From Rhodospirillaceae bacterium (lineage in GTDB: Bacteria; Pseudomonadota; Alphaproteobacteria; GCA-2721365): a DNA stretch of 32,324 nt. Where the stretch lies: positions 1 to 32,324 of the forward strand of contig PBKC01000104.1 in NCBI GenBank assembly GCA_002721365.1, in the 5' to 3' direction. Positions within the stretch are counted from its first letter, which is position 1; each line of letters opens with the position of its first letter. Below, piece by piece: positions 22,398-30,865 of the stretch. The notes below the pieces were generated by a model. The model was not told the origin of the DNA. It made no database searches and saw only the letters and a list, made by a program, of their open reading frames with translations. Both the position numbers and the translations under genes were made by a program.

Positions 22398-24440
22398 GTG
22401 GCACGATCAGGAGGCGAAAGGCGAAGGGCACGTCGGGACGGCCGGTCGGCCACAACCGACGCTGTGGCCTTGTTGAGCGAAGCCGTGGCTTTGCAGCGGT
22501 CGGGCAAGGTCCGCCTTGCGGCGATCAAGTACCGCAAGATTCTGGACCGCTACCCCGACAACGCGGATGCGCTTCACAACCTCGGTATGCTGACGGCGGG
22601 GGCCGGACAGATGGCGGAAGCCGCTGCCCTACTCGTTCGCGCGGTGGCCGCGCGGCCCGAAGAAGCCGGCTTCAGCTACAATCTCGGCAATGTTCTGATG
22701 GCCGCGGGACGGCTCGGAGAAGCGGAAGAGAGCTTTCGAAGGGCGATCGCGACGCGCCCCGATTACGCCGAGGCGCATGTTCATCTCGCCAACTGTGTGA
22801 TCGAGAGGGGACGGCCGGATGAGGCTGTGGACCTTGCCCGCCATGCGGTCGGCCTCAACGCGGCTCTGGCGCCCGGCTGGCTCACGCTGGGCAACGCCTA
22901 TTGGCGTCTCGGGGACTACGAGAACGCGGCGGAGTCGTTTCGGAAGGCGATAGGGGCTCGGCAGGATTATGCCGAAGCGTACAGCAATCTGGGAACGCTC
23001 TACCGCCGGATGAACCGGCCCGAGGATGCGATGGCCTGTCTCAAAAAGGCGATCGCTCTGGCGCCAAGCCTCGATTTCGAGGCCGTGGGCAATGCGATGA
23101 ATTTGGCGCTCTACATGTGCGCCTGGGACGATCTTGACTCATTGGCGCAGAACGTCGCCAAGGGTTCGGGACCGCAAAAAAAGGCGCTTACCCCCTTTAC
23201 CCAGATCGCCCGTTCGGACGATCCGGCCGAAGCGTTGGCCGTGGCGAAGCGATGGTTCGGCGTGGTCGGTGTTGGAGGGACGCCTCTATGGCGGTCGCAC
23301 ACCGGTGAGCGGACCTCGGACGGGCCGATCACGGTGGGGTATTTGTCGAGCGACTTCCGCGATCACCCTGTCGGACGTCTGATCGCACCGTTGCTCGCCC
23401 TGCATGATCGCGAACGCTTCCGGGTTCTGGCCTTCTCTCATGGTGCGGATGACGGGAGCGATCCTCGAAGGAGGATCGAACAGAATGCCGACGGTTTTTT
23501 CGATCTGAGAGATCTTGATGACCAGGCAGCCGCCACCAGGATCGCCGCAGAAAAGGTCGACGTTCTCGTCGATCTGAACGGGCTGACATGGAATCACCGT
23601 ATCGGCATCGCGGCGTTGAGGCCGGCGCCGGTGCAAACCGTCTATCTCGGTTTTGCCGGCACGACGGGTGCCCCCTGTTTCGACTACATCATCACCGACC
23701 CCATGGTCAGCCCGGTCGATGATGCCGCGTACTACAGCGAGGCCCTGGCGCACATGCCCGACAGCTTCATGCCGTCGGGCGAATACGATCCGCCGGCTCC
23801 GGGCGGCGGCAAGGCCGATCATCACCTCCCTGAAGAGGGTGTCGTCTTCTGCTCCTTCAACCAGCCTTACAAGATCGATCGCGCCATGTTCGCGGTATGG
23901 GCCGAAATACTGGCCGAGGTCGAAGGGAGTGTCCTGTGGTTGCCTGAGAGCGCACCCCTCGTCATGCGGAACCTGAGGGAGGCCATGGCAGGCGCGGGTA
24001 TCGACCCGGATCGTCTCGTTTTCGCGCCGCGCGTGCCGACCCATGAGGAGCATCTGGCACGGCTTCATCTCGCGGACATCGCCCTCGACACCCACATCTA
24101 CAACGGCCACGCCACCTCGGTGGACCTGCTATGGGCGGGCGTGCCGCTGGTCACTGTCCGAGGGCGACACTTCGCTTCTCGGGTCTCCTCCAGTCTGCTT
24201 GCGGCGGCGGGCATGCCCGACCTGGTGGCGGACTCGTTCACGGACTACAAGGCGCTGGCCGTGCGGATGGCCAGCGACCCGGCGATCAGAAGCGCTGCCA
24301 AGGAGCGGTTGTTCGCGGGGCGGGCGACCGCCCCATTCTTCGATAGCCGCAAAACGGCACAGGCCCTCGAAGACCTTTATGCGCGCATGCATATTCTGAG
24401 CTGCGCGGGCGGATCGCCGCGCCATATCGCGGCGGCCTGA
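22398..24440 (+). CDS. TPR-containing O-GlcNAc transferase-like (GT41, SPINDLY-type) protein
   Basis: This 680-residue protein pairs N-terminal TPR repeats (about residues 20-230; repeats such as ADALHNLGMLTAGAGQMAEA and AEAYSNLGTLYRRMNRPEDA) with a C-terminal GT41 glycosyltransferase domain (about 300-655). The catalytic region aligns with human OGT: SSDFRDHPVGRL keeps the active-site His (His323), FNQPYKIDRAMFAVWAEIL keeps the UDP-binding Lys (Lys492), and DTHIYNGHATSVDLLWAGVP is the donor-binding block. Such enzymes O-glycosylate proteins. The gene is the next one after the PEP-CTERM gene, whose product is rich in Ser, Thr and Asn, and may modify it, though a cytoplasmic OGT would have to act before export. 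The start is GTG at 22398 because the frame has no ATG; the first 25 residues are Arg-rich and uncertain. Confidence 0.88.
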   Translation: MARSGGERRRARRDGRSATTDAVALLSEAVALQRSGKVRLAAIKYRKILDRYPDNADALHNLGMLTAGAGQMAEAAALLVRAVAARPEEAGFSYNLGNVLMAAGRLGEAEESFRRAIATRPDYAEAHVHLANCVIERGRPDEAVDLARHAVGLNAALAPGWLTLGNAYWRLGDYENAAESFRKAIGARQDYAEAYSNLGTLYRRMNRPEDAMACLKKAIALAPSLDFEAVGNAMNLALYMCAWDDLDSLAQNVAKGSGPQKKALTPFTQIARSDDPAEALAVAKRWFGVVGVGGTPLWRSHTGERTSDGPITVGYLSSDFRDHPVGRLIAPLLALHDRERFRVLAFSHGADDGSDPRRRIEQNADGFFDLRDLDDQAAATRIAAEKVDVLVDLNGLTWNHRIGIAALRPAPVQTVYLGFAGTTGAPCFDYIITDPMVSPVDDAAYYSEALAHMPDSFMPSGEYDPPAPGGGKADHHLPEEGVVFCSFNQPYKIDRAMFAVWAEILAEVEGSVLWLPESAPLVMRNLREAMAGAGIDPDRLVFAPRVPTHEEHLARLHLADIALDTHIYNGHATSVDLLWAGVPLVTVRGRHFASRVSSSLLAAAGMPDLVADSFTDYKALAVRMASDPAIRSAAKERLFAGRATAPFFDSRKTAQALEDLYARMHILSCAGGSPRHIAAA

Positions 24441-24446
24441 CCTGCT

Positions 24447-24483
24447 TCCAGGGGACAGGCGCCGGATGCGCCTGTCCCCTGGA
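24447..24483. terminator. Long perfect hairpin between convergent genes, bidirectional terminator
   Basis: TCCAGGGGACAGGCGC (24447-24462) pairs perfectly with GCGCCTGTCCCCTGGA (24468-24483): a 16-base stem with a five-base loop between the stops of the OGT-like gene and prsT. There is no T-tract on either side, so it may work as a rho-assisted terminator or as a 3' end stabiliser for both transcripts. Confidence 0.7.
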
Positions 24484-24494
24484 GCGAAGAGCCG

Positions 24495-27293
24495 TTACTC
24501 AGTGAGTTCCGCGTAAAGGTCCGCGGCTGCCTGCTTCTCCGGGAAGTCTCCCCCGTCGCTGGTCAGGTCACGCAGGAGCGCGCGCGCGGACTCCTTATCC
24601 CCTTGCGCGATATAGGCCTGCGCGAGGTGGAACTGGATCGAGAGATTGTCCGGAGCGAAGCCGGACGCGCGCTTCAGCAGGTCGAGCGCATGATCCGCCT
24701 TCCCGCGTTCAAGCTCGATCAAGCCGTAGGTGTCGAGCACGTTGGATTCCGACGGAGCCAGTTCGTAAGCGTGCTGAGCGTGCTCGGCGGCCGCGTCAGC
24801 GTTCCCCGATTGAAGCAGGGCCCAGGCAAGGTTGTTCCGCGTCGGGACACTGTCGGGCACCGCCTTGACGATGTCCGAATACGCATCGGCTGCTTCCTGC
24901 CAACGCTGCAATTCGTCCAGGAGCTGACCCAGCCGGAACCGCACAACCTGATCGTTGGGGTGTTGTTCCAGCCAGCTCCTCACCGATGCCAGCGCATCCT
25001 CCTTCCGGTCGAGCTGCCATTGCAGATCGACAAGACGAAGGACGTCCTGGGAACTGTTGCGCAGTTCGACGAGCTTCTGGAAGGCGGCGACCGCATCGTC
25101 CGGCCGATCTTCTCGAACCGCAAGGGCACCTTCGAACTCGGCCAGAATTGCGGTATTGGCTTCGTCGGACGCCAGTTCGGCCATCAGCCTCTTGGCCGTT
25201 TCGTCGTCTCCCTGTCCCAGGGCGATGCGTGTCCGCGCGATCTTTGCGCCCCGATGGTTGGGGTCCATTTCCAGGACGGCGTCGAGCGCATCGCGGGCCC
25301 GAGAGACATTGTTGTCGGCCAGGGCGGCACGGGCGAGGTCATAGCGAGCGGTGACCGAGTTCGGAGCGAGCGTCGACAATTCCGAGTAGGTCAGAACCGC
25401 CTGGCTGAAATCGCCCATGGCCATCTGCGCGCGGCCGACGACTTCCAGCAGCGCCGATCGGGCGGACTGCGGCGGGGACTGATCGAGCACGCGACGTGCC
25501 ACCGAAAGCGCACGTTCGTTCTGGCCCGCTTCCACGTAGGACCGGGCGAGTTCAAGGGCCGGCAGTATGGCGCGCGGATCGGCTTCCACAGCCTGTTCCA
25601 GCCAACGCCGCGCAGCGTCGCGGTCGCCGAGCTGGGCCTCGAGCGCCGCGAGGCGCCGGTAGGTGGTCGAGTCCCGCGGATGTTTCTCGATGACCGCTCG
25701 ATAGAACTCACGCGCTTCCGCGTACTGCTCGTTCCTGATCGCCAACTGCGCCAGATTGTTGGAGGCGTCCGGATCTCCCGGCGCGATCTCCAGAGCCTTT
25801 TCGAAGCTCGCGCGGCCCTCGGCTTCCTGATCGAGACCGAGATGCGCCAAGCCGGCCAAGGTATAGCCGACGGCCTCCTGCGGGTTTCGTTCCTGGTAAC
25901 GCTGCGCGGCTTCCAGGGCCTTCTCGAACTGGCGACTCCGCAAATAGCCGGCGATCAGGGCCGCCTCTTCGGACTGCAGCGAGGTGTCCTCCTGCACCGC
26001 CTTTTCCAGGTCGGCGATCCCCGTATCCGGTTGCCCGAGGGCGATCTGCAGAAGTCCCACGCGTGCGCGTGTCGCGGCGTCGTCGGGTTTGAGGTCCAGC
26101 GCTCGGCGCAGGTATTGGGTGCCGCTCTGAAGGTCGCCGCTCTGGACCGCCGCCATGCCGACCAGCTGCAGCAGCCCTTCGTCGTCGGGCGACGATTCGG
26201 CCAGGGGACCCAGGGTTTCCATCGCTTCCTGGGGACGGTTCAGGCGCAGCTGCACGGCGCCAAGCAGGCGACGCGCGCTGCTGGTGGGGTTGTCCGCCAG
26301 GAAGCGCTCGAGATAGAGATTCGCCTGTTCGTACTGGCCGATCGCATAACTGGCGCCGCCCGCGATCAAGTAGCTGGGCAGGTAGCCCGGCGCGATCTTG
26401 ATCGCCGTCTCCGCATATTTCTTCGCCGTTTCGTAGTCCTTGAGCTGAAACGCGATGAAGGCACGCAGATAATTCGGGAACTCGAAGTTCCGTGCCTGCT
26501 TCAAGCCGACTTCGATCAGCGGCACCGCGCCCTCGTAGTCGCCCAGGCCGATATAGGCCTGGGCCAGCCCGATATGGGCGCCGATATTGTTCGGCCGGAG
26601 TTCCAGCGCCTGCGTGAATGCTTCCTTGCCCGCTTCGTAGTCCTTGCGGGCGATCTCAAGATCGCCCTTGACCGCCAGGACGGAGAAGTCGTCGGAGGCG
26701 ACCGCCGTGGCGCGGGAAAGGTTCTTCTCCGCCTTGTCGAGGTCGTCCTCCAGCATGGCGACGCGTACCAGCCCCACCAGCGCATCGACATTGTCGGGAG
26801 ACTCGCTCAGCGCGGCGTCATAGGCTTTCTCGGCCTGCACCGTCTGCCCGAGTCCGTAATAGGACTGCGCGCGGGCGATCAGAACGGCGATCTTCCGCTC
26901 GGACGTCGCGTTCGAATCCAGGGGAACCTCGTCGAGGACCTTCTGATAATTCCCCTGCAGGACCCAGGCGCGAGCGAGCGGTACCTCGAGCCGGGCATCG
27001 CGAACGCCCAGCGTTCTCGCGGTTTCCAGTTCCTTCTCTGCCGAGACGCCGTCGCCGAGGTCGTTGTAGATCTCGCCCAGCATGAACCGCGCTTCGCCGA
27101 GGTTCCCGTCGTCGCGCAGCGCGTTCTTGAGCTCCAGGGTTGCCGCGCTCAGGTCGCCCTGCTCCCTGAGTTCCGTCGCCTTGGCCAGCCGCTCCTCGGC
27201 CGTCGGGCCGTCCCCGCAGGCCGACAACAGGAAAAGTGCGGCCCCCAGGGACAGCAGGGTGCGGGTCGGGATGCGCGGCATGCAAAAGGTCAA
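24495..27293 (-). CDS. prsT: PEP-CTERM system TPR-repeat lipoprotein PrsT
   Basis: This is a very large TPR lipoprotein, 932 residues from the TTG at 27293. The signal peptide ends in the lipobox LSAC (Cys26). The rest is a continuous array of tetratricopeptide repeats. The N-terminal pattern ATLELKNALRDDGNLGEARFMLGEIYNDLGDGVSAEKEL, in consecutive segments, is the one I associate with PrsT proteins of PEP-CTERM/exosortase loci, and LQGNYQKVLDEV fits as well. The family is thought to act in export or assembly of exopolysaccharide or sorted proteins at the outer membrane. TTG 27293 is chosen because GGGAGGA lies six bases upstream; the ATG at 27281 is an alternative. It is divergent from the wecB operon, and both face a shared region with sigma-54-like elements. 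Confidence 0.88.
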   Translation of the reverse strand: MTFCMPRIPTRTLLSLGAALFLLSACGDGPTAEERLAKATELREQGDLSAATLELKNALRDDGNLGEARFMLGEIYNDLGDGVSAEKELETARTLGVRDARLEVPLARAWVLQGNYQKVLDEVPLDSNATSERKIAVLIARAQSYYGLGQTVQAEKAYDAALSESPDNVDALVGLVRVAMLEDDLDKAEKNLSRATAVASDDFSVLAVKGDLEIARKDYEAGKEAFTQALELRPNNIGAHIGLAQAYIGLGDYEGAVPLIEVGLKQARNFEFPNYLRAFIAFQLKDYETAKKYAETAIKIAPGYLPSYLIAGGASYAIGQYEQANLYLERFLADNPTSSARRLLGAVQLRLNRPQEAMETLGPLAESSPDDEGLLQLVGMAAVQSGDLQSGTQYLRRALDLKPDDAATRARVGLLQIALGQPDTGIADLEKAVQEDTSLQSEEAALIAGYLRSRQFEKALEAAQRYQERNPQEAVGYTLAGLAHLGLDQEAEGRASFEKALEIAPGDPDASNNLAQLAIRNEQYAEAREFYRAVIEKHPRDSTTYRRLAALEAQLGDRDAARRWLEQAVEADPRAILPALELARSYVEAGQNERALSVARRVLDQSPPQSARSALLEVVGRAQMAMGDFSQAVLTYSELSTLAPNSVTARYDLARAALADNNVSRARDALDAVLEMDPNHRGAKIARTRIALGQGDDETAKRLMAELASDEANTAILAEFEGALAVREDRPDDAVAAFQKLVELRNSSQDVLRLVDLQWQLDRKEDALASVRSWLEQHPNDQVVRFRLGQLLDELQRWQEAADAYSDIVKAVPDSVPTRNNLAWALLQSGNADAAAEHAQHAYELAPSESNVLDTYGLIELERGKADHALDLLKRASGFAPDNLSIQFHLAQAYIAQGDKESARALLRDLTSDGGDFPEKQAAADLYAELTE

Positions 27294-27400
27294 AGCGGTC
27301 CTCCCAGTGGGCGTGCTCGAATTGCACTTGTCCGGCACGCCTTCGGGCGGTGCCACCTGCGCTTAACTGTCCCCGCAATTTATTAGCGCCATGTTAAGCT

Positions 27401-27416
27401 GGCAAGGCGACGGCCA
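27401..27416 (-). promoter_or_regulatory. Candidate sigma-54 promoter of prsT
   Basis: On the minus strand the sequence is TGGC-CGTCGCC-TTGCC: the TGGC and TTGC cores are exact and correctly spaced, while the ACR bases of the -24 element differ. It would give a leader of about 95 bases before the proposed TTG start. Confidence 0.45.
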
Positions 27417-27482
27417 CCACAGGTCGATAGTCCTCTCGCATATTCGCGCGTGGCTTTCCGCTGTGGGCAATGACTTGTTAGC

Positions 27483-27492
27483 AACTGCATGA
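27483..27492. promoter_or_regulatory. Motif AACTGCATGA, copy 2
   Basis: Identical to 21149-21158 upstream of the PEP-CTERM promoter. A related TTAGCTGCATGG follows at about 27493. It lies 34 bases before the plus-strand sigma-54-like element and about 70-90 bases upstream of the minus-strand one, a normal distance for an enhancer-binding protein site. Confidence 0.4.
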
Positions 27493-27516
27493 TTAGCTGC
27501 ATGGGCGAACATACTC

Positions 27517-27532
27517 CGGCATGGCGCATGCG
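27517..27532 (+). promoter_or_regulatory. Weak sigma-54-like promoter of the wecB operon
   Basis: CGGCATG-GCGC-ATGCG has GG and GC at the required spacing and shares 11 of 16 bases with the PEP-CTERM promoter, but lacks the leading T and the C of the -24 box. It is weaker than the PEP-CTERM promoter and may be chance. Confidence 0.35.
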
Positions 27533-27613
27533 GCTGTCGCGAAGCGATGTCGCACGGTCGCGGTTGACTGGCGACCGCACTGCGGCATGTTGGGGGCCGA
27601 GAATCTCACCTGA

Positions 27614-28720
27614 GTGTTGCCGCCCGTGATATCCGCCCATCTGATTGCCGCCGCGCGCCCCAACTTCATGAAGGTGGCGCCTCTTTATCATGCCCTTGCG
27701 GCCAGCGATTGGTGCCGTCCGGTGTTGGTGCACACCGGCCAGCACTACGACTCGAACATGTCCGGCGCCTTCCTCGACGATCTCGGGCTGCCGGCGCCCG
27801 ACCATCATCTCGGGGTCGGCAGCGGGTCGCACGCCGAGCAGACCGCAGGAGTCATGGTGGCGTACGAGAGCATCCTCAGGGACACGCCCCCCGACTGGGT
27901 GGTGGTCGTGGGCGACGTCAACTCGACGCTGGCCTGCAGCATCGCCGCCAAGAAGCTCTGCCTGCCGGTCGCGCATCTGGAAGCCGGCCTGAGGAGCGGC
28001 GACCGCACCATGCCGGAGGAAATCAACCGCGTCGTCACCGATGCAATCAGCGACCTCTACTGGACGCCATCGCCCGACGCCGACGAAAACCTTCTCCGTG
28101 AAGGCGTGGCGCCGGAAAAAATCGACCGGGTCGGCAATTTCATGATCGATTCCTTCGAACTGATGCGCCCGCGGATCGAGGCGACTCGCCCGCGGGAACG
28201 GTTCGATCTCGGTGACCGCCCGTTCGCGGTGGTCACGTTGCACCGCCCGTCGAACGTCGATCGCGCCGAAAGCCTGGGCCGGTTGGTCGCCGAGCTTCGC
28301 CGCATCGCCGACGGTATCGACCTCGTCTTCCCCGTTCATCCCCGGACACGGCAGCGGCTGGATGCCTTCGGCCTCGCCGCGGATCTTGCCGCCCATGACT
28401 CGATCCACCTGATCGATCCTTTGGGCTATGTCGACTTCATGGGCCTCGTTCGCGAGTCGACCATGGTCGTGACCGATTCTGGCGGTATCCAGGAAGAGAC
28501 CACTTATCTCGGCATCCCCTGCCTGACGCTCCGCAACACCACCGAGCGGCCGATCACCGTAACGGTCGGATCCAATCGATTGGTGAAGCCCGAAGATCTT
28601 GCGGAGTCGGTGGACAAGGTCATGTCCGGCGCCTGGGCGAAAGGGCGCCGGCCGGATCTCTGGGATGGTCATACCGCCGAACGGGCGGCGGCAAGCCTGA
28701 AACGCCATGCCGGGGCGTGA
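27614..28720 (+). CDS. wecB: UDP-N-acetylglucosamine 2-epimerase (non-hydrolysing)
   Basis: This enzyme interconverts UDP-GlcNAc and UDP-ManNAc for polysaccharide synthesis. The 368-residue protein carries the family pattern AARPNFMKVAPLYHAL near the N-terminus, HTGQHYDSNMSGAFLDDLG, VVGDVNSTLA, the active-site block HLEAGLRSGDRTMPEEINR, and the UDP-binding VVTDSGGIQEETTYLGIPCL near the C-terminus. The start is uncertain among GTG 27614, TTG 27617 and GTG 27626, none with a strong ribosome-binding site; all leave the domain whole. It heads an operon of wecB, the oxidoreductase-epimerase fusion and a GT4 transferase, which suggests a ManNAc-derived sugar in the exopolysaccharide linked to the PEP-CTERM system. 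Confidence 0.93.
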   Translation: MLPPVISAHLIAAARPNFMKVAPLYHALAASDWCRPVLVHTGQHYDSNMSGAFLDDLGLPAPDHHLGVGSGSHAEQTAGVMVAYESILRDTPPDWVVVVGDVNSTLACSIAAKKLCLPVAHLEAGLRSGDRTMPEEINRVVTDAISDLYWTPSPDADENLLREGVAPEKIDRVGNFMIDSFELMRPRIEATRPRERFDLGDRPFAVVTLHRPSNVDRAESLGRLVAELRRIADGIDLVFPVHPRTRQRLDAFGLAADLAAHDSIHLIDPLGYVDFMGLVRESTMVVTDSGGIQEETTYLGIPCLTLRNTTERPITVTVGSNRLVKPEDLAESVDKVMSGAWAKGRRPDLWDGHTAERAAASLKRHAGA

Positions 28721-28768
28721 CAAGGTTCATCGAATGACGACAGCCTCCGCGGAAAGGAGAGGGACTCT

Positions 28769-30865
28769 GTGCGACGCATAGCGCTGGTAGGGGCGGGTTA
28801 CATCGCCGATGTTCACGCCGAGGCGATCGCCGCTCTCGACGGATTGACCGTGAGCGCGGTCGTCGATCCGGCCCAGGGCCGGGCGCAGGCGCTGGCGAAG
28901 AAGTGGGGCGCGGACAAGGTCTTCGATAGCGTCGAGGCGCTGATCGAAGATGGCAGCGCCTGCGACGCGACCCATGTGCTGGTGCCGCCGCCGCTGCATC
29001 GTCCGGTGGCCGAGACGCTGCTGCGCGCCGGCTTGCCGGTCTTTCTCGAAAAGCCGATGGCCGAGACCGATGCCGACTGCGCCGCGCTGGAAGAGGCCGC
29101 GCGGGACGGCAAGGCCTATCTCGGCATCAACCAGAACTTCGTCTACCACCCGATCCAGAAGGCGATGAAGGCGGCGATCCGGCTGGATGAGATGGGTCCC
29201 CTCCGACACGTCACCTGCACCTATTTCATGCCGCTTCGCCAGCTTGCCGCGCGCCAGTTCGGCCATTGGATGTTCGATCGGCCGCGCAACCTGCTGCTGG
29301 AGCAGGCCGTCCATCCGCTGTCGCAGGTCGTCGATCTGGCCGGCCCCATCCTCGACATGTCGGTGCGGGCGGGGACCCCGCGCACCGTCGCCGAGGGCTT
29401 CCAGATGATCGACCGTTGGTCGGTGGCGCTGCAATGCGAGCGGGCGACGGCGCAGCTCGAATTCATGATGGGTTGCAGCTATCCCATATGGCGGATCGAC
29501 GTCGCCTGCGACGACGGCGAGATGAGCGGCGACTATCTCCACGACCGGCTGATGCGGCAGACGCCGACCAAGTGGATGGACTTCTATGACGGCTACGCCA
29601 ACGGTACCGGCGCCGGCCGCCAGCTCATCAACCAGAGCCGTGCGGGCGCCCTGCGCTACGTCCTGTCGACGGCGAAGCTGAAGCCGCGATCGGACAGCTT
29701 CTTCCTCGGCATGAAGGACAGCATCGCCGCCTATCACGAGGCGCTGCCGTCCGGCGATCCGTCGCAGGCGGCCTTCGCGCGCGGTCTCGTCGCCGCCTGC
29801 GAGGCGATCGACCGGGCCAGCCCCAAGGTCGCGCCGCCGCCCAAGATCAAGATGGCCAAGCCGGGTAAGGAGCGCTTCGACGTCGTCGTCTTCGGCGGCA
29901 CCGGCTTCATCGGCAAGCATCTGGTGCAGCGCCTTGTCGACCAGGGCAAGCGTGTCGCCGTCGCCGCCCGCAGCGTCCGTAACTTGCCGGCTCTGTTCGC
30001 GAACGAGAACGTGTCGGTGTTCCCGGCCGACATCGGCGACCGCGACTCGGTGGCGTCGCTGGTGGCGACGGCGCCGATCGTCGTCAATCTCGCCCATGGC
30101 GGCGGTGGCGCCGACTGGGCTGCCATCGAGCGGGCGATGGTCGGCGGCGCCCGGACCGTCGCCGAATGTTGCCTGGAGGCGGGAACCGAGCGGCTGATCT
30201 TCGTGAGCTCGATCGCCGCCCTCTATCTCGGCGACGCGGGCGCTCGCATTACCTGCGACACGCCGCCCGATCCGGCACCGCATCGCCGCGGCGATTATGC
30301 CCGCGCCAAGGTCATGGCGGAGCGGGCGATGCTGGCCATGAACCGGGAACGCCATCTGCCGGTGGTCATCGTCCGGCCCGGCGTCGTCGTCGGCGAAGGC
30401 GGCTCGCCCTTCCACAGCGGCATCGGCATGTATAACCGGGAAGCCCACTGCATGGGCTGGAATGCCGGCGACAACCCTCTGCCGCTGGTGCTGGCAGGAG
30501 ACGTCGCCGACGGTATCATCCGCGCGATGGAGGCGTCGGACGTGCTCGGCAAGGGCTACAACCTGATCGGTGACGTTCGACTCTCAGCAGCCGAGTACAC
30601 CGCAGAGCTCGCCAAGATCACCGATCGCCGCCTGTACTATCACCCGCAATCGCTCGTCAGCCAGCAGGCGGTCGAGGTGTTCAAATGGCTGGTGAAACAG
30701 GCGGCGGGACGGCGGGATGCGGCTTTTCCGTCCTACGCGGACTTGAAGTCGCGGGGTCTCGTGGCTCAGTTCGACACGGCCGAAGAGAAGCGGGCGCTCG
30801 GCTGGACACCGGTCGGCGACCGGGACACCTTCGTCCGCGAAGCCTTTGCCGGCTATGGCCGCTGA
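28769..30865 (+). CDS. Fused Gfo/Idh/MocA oxidoreductase and NAD-dependent epimerase/dehydratase
   Basis: This 698-residue protein joins two nucleotide-sugar enzymes. Residues 1-360 are a Gfo/Idh/MocA oxidoreductase: Rossmann loop GAGYIADVHAEAI near residue 8, and EKPMAET, whose Lys is the usual catalytic residue. After a linker of about 15 residues (APPPKIKMAKPGKERF) follows an extended SDR from about 368: GGTGFIGKHLV, SSIAALYLG, and the catalytic pair in YARAKVMAE (Tyr-x-x-x-Lys). Both halves look intact. Such pairs oxidise a sugar at C3 or C6 and then epimerise or reduce it, so the fusion may channel an intermediate in dideoxy- or amino-sugar synthesis. The start is GTG with AAGGAGAGGG upstream. 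The GT4 gene overlaps its end. Confidence 0.88.
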   Translation: MRRIALVGAGYIADVHAEAIAALDGLTVSAVVDPAQGRAQALAKKWGADKVFDSVEALIEDGSACDATHVLVPPPLHRPVAETLLRAGLPVFLEKPMAETDADCAALEEAARDGKAYLGINQNFVYHPIQKAMKAAIRLDEMGPLRHVTCTYFMPLRQLAARQFGHWMFDRPRNLLLEQAVHPLSQVVDLAGPILDMSVRAGTPRTVAEGFQMIDRWSVALQCERATAQLEFMMGCSYPIWRIDVACDDGEMSGDYLHDRLMRQTPTKWMDFYDGYANGTGAGRQLINQSRAGALRYVLSTAKLKPRSDSFFLGMKDSIAAYHEALPSGDPSQAAFARGLVAACEAIDRASPKVAPPPKIKMAKPGKERFDVVVFGGTGFIGKHLVQRLVDQGKRVAVAARSVRNLPALFANENVSVFPADIGDRDSVASLVATAPIVVNLAHGGGGADWAAIERAMVGGARTVAECCLEAGTERLIFVSSIAALYLGDAGARITCDTPPDPAPHRRGDYARAKVMAERAMLAMNRERHLPVVIVRPGVVVGEGGSPFHSGIGMYNREAHCMGWNAGDNPLPLVLAGDVADGIIRAMEASDVLGKGYNLIGDVRLSAAEYTAELAKITDRRLYYHPQSLVSQQAVEVFKWLVKQAAGRRDAAFPSYADLKSRGLVAQFDTAEEKRALGWTPVGDRDTFVREAFAGYGR

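Larger units (their letters stand above)
27294..27613. other. Divergent regulatory region between prsT and the wecB operon (320 bases)
   Basis: No gene is supported here. The region holds two GG-N10-GC sigma-54-like elements, one per direction (27401-27416 minus, 27517-27532 plus), and the motif AACTGCATGA with a related TTAGCTGCATG repeat between them (27478-27503). It reads as a shared promoter region for prsT and the polysaccharide operon. Confidence 0.55.

Noticed and set aside
24603..27386. 927-codon open frame on the plus strand opposite prsT
   Set aside because: It mirrors the prsT codons in a high-G+C sequence, has no domain, and prsT on the other strand has a lipobox and clear TPR repeats.
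27383..28723. 446-codon open frame opposite wecB
   Set aside because: Antisense shadow of a well-recognised epimerase; no motif or ribosome-binding site.
28727..30448. 573-codon open frame opposite the fusion enzyme
   Set aside because: It is rich in Arg, His, Asp and Gly with no motif, and antisense to a gene with well-conserved domains.
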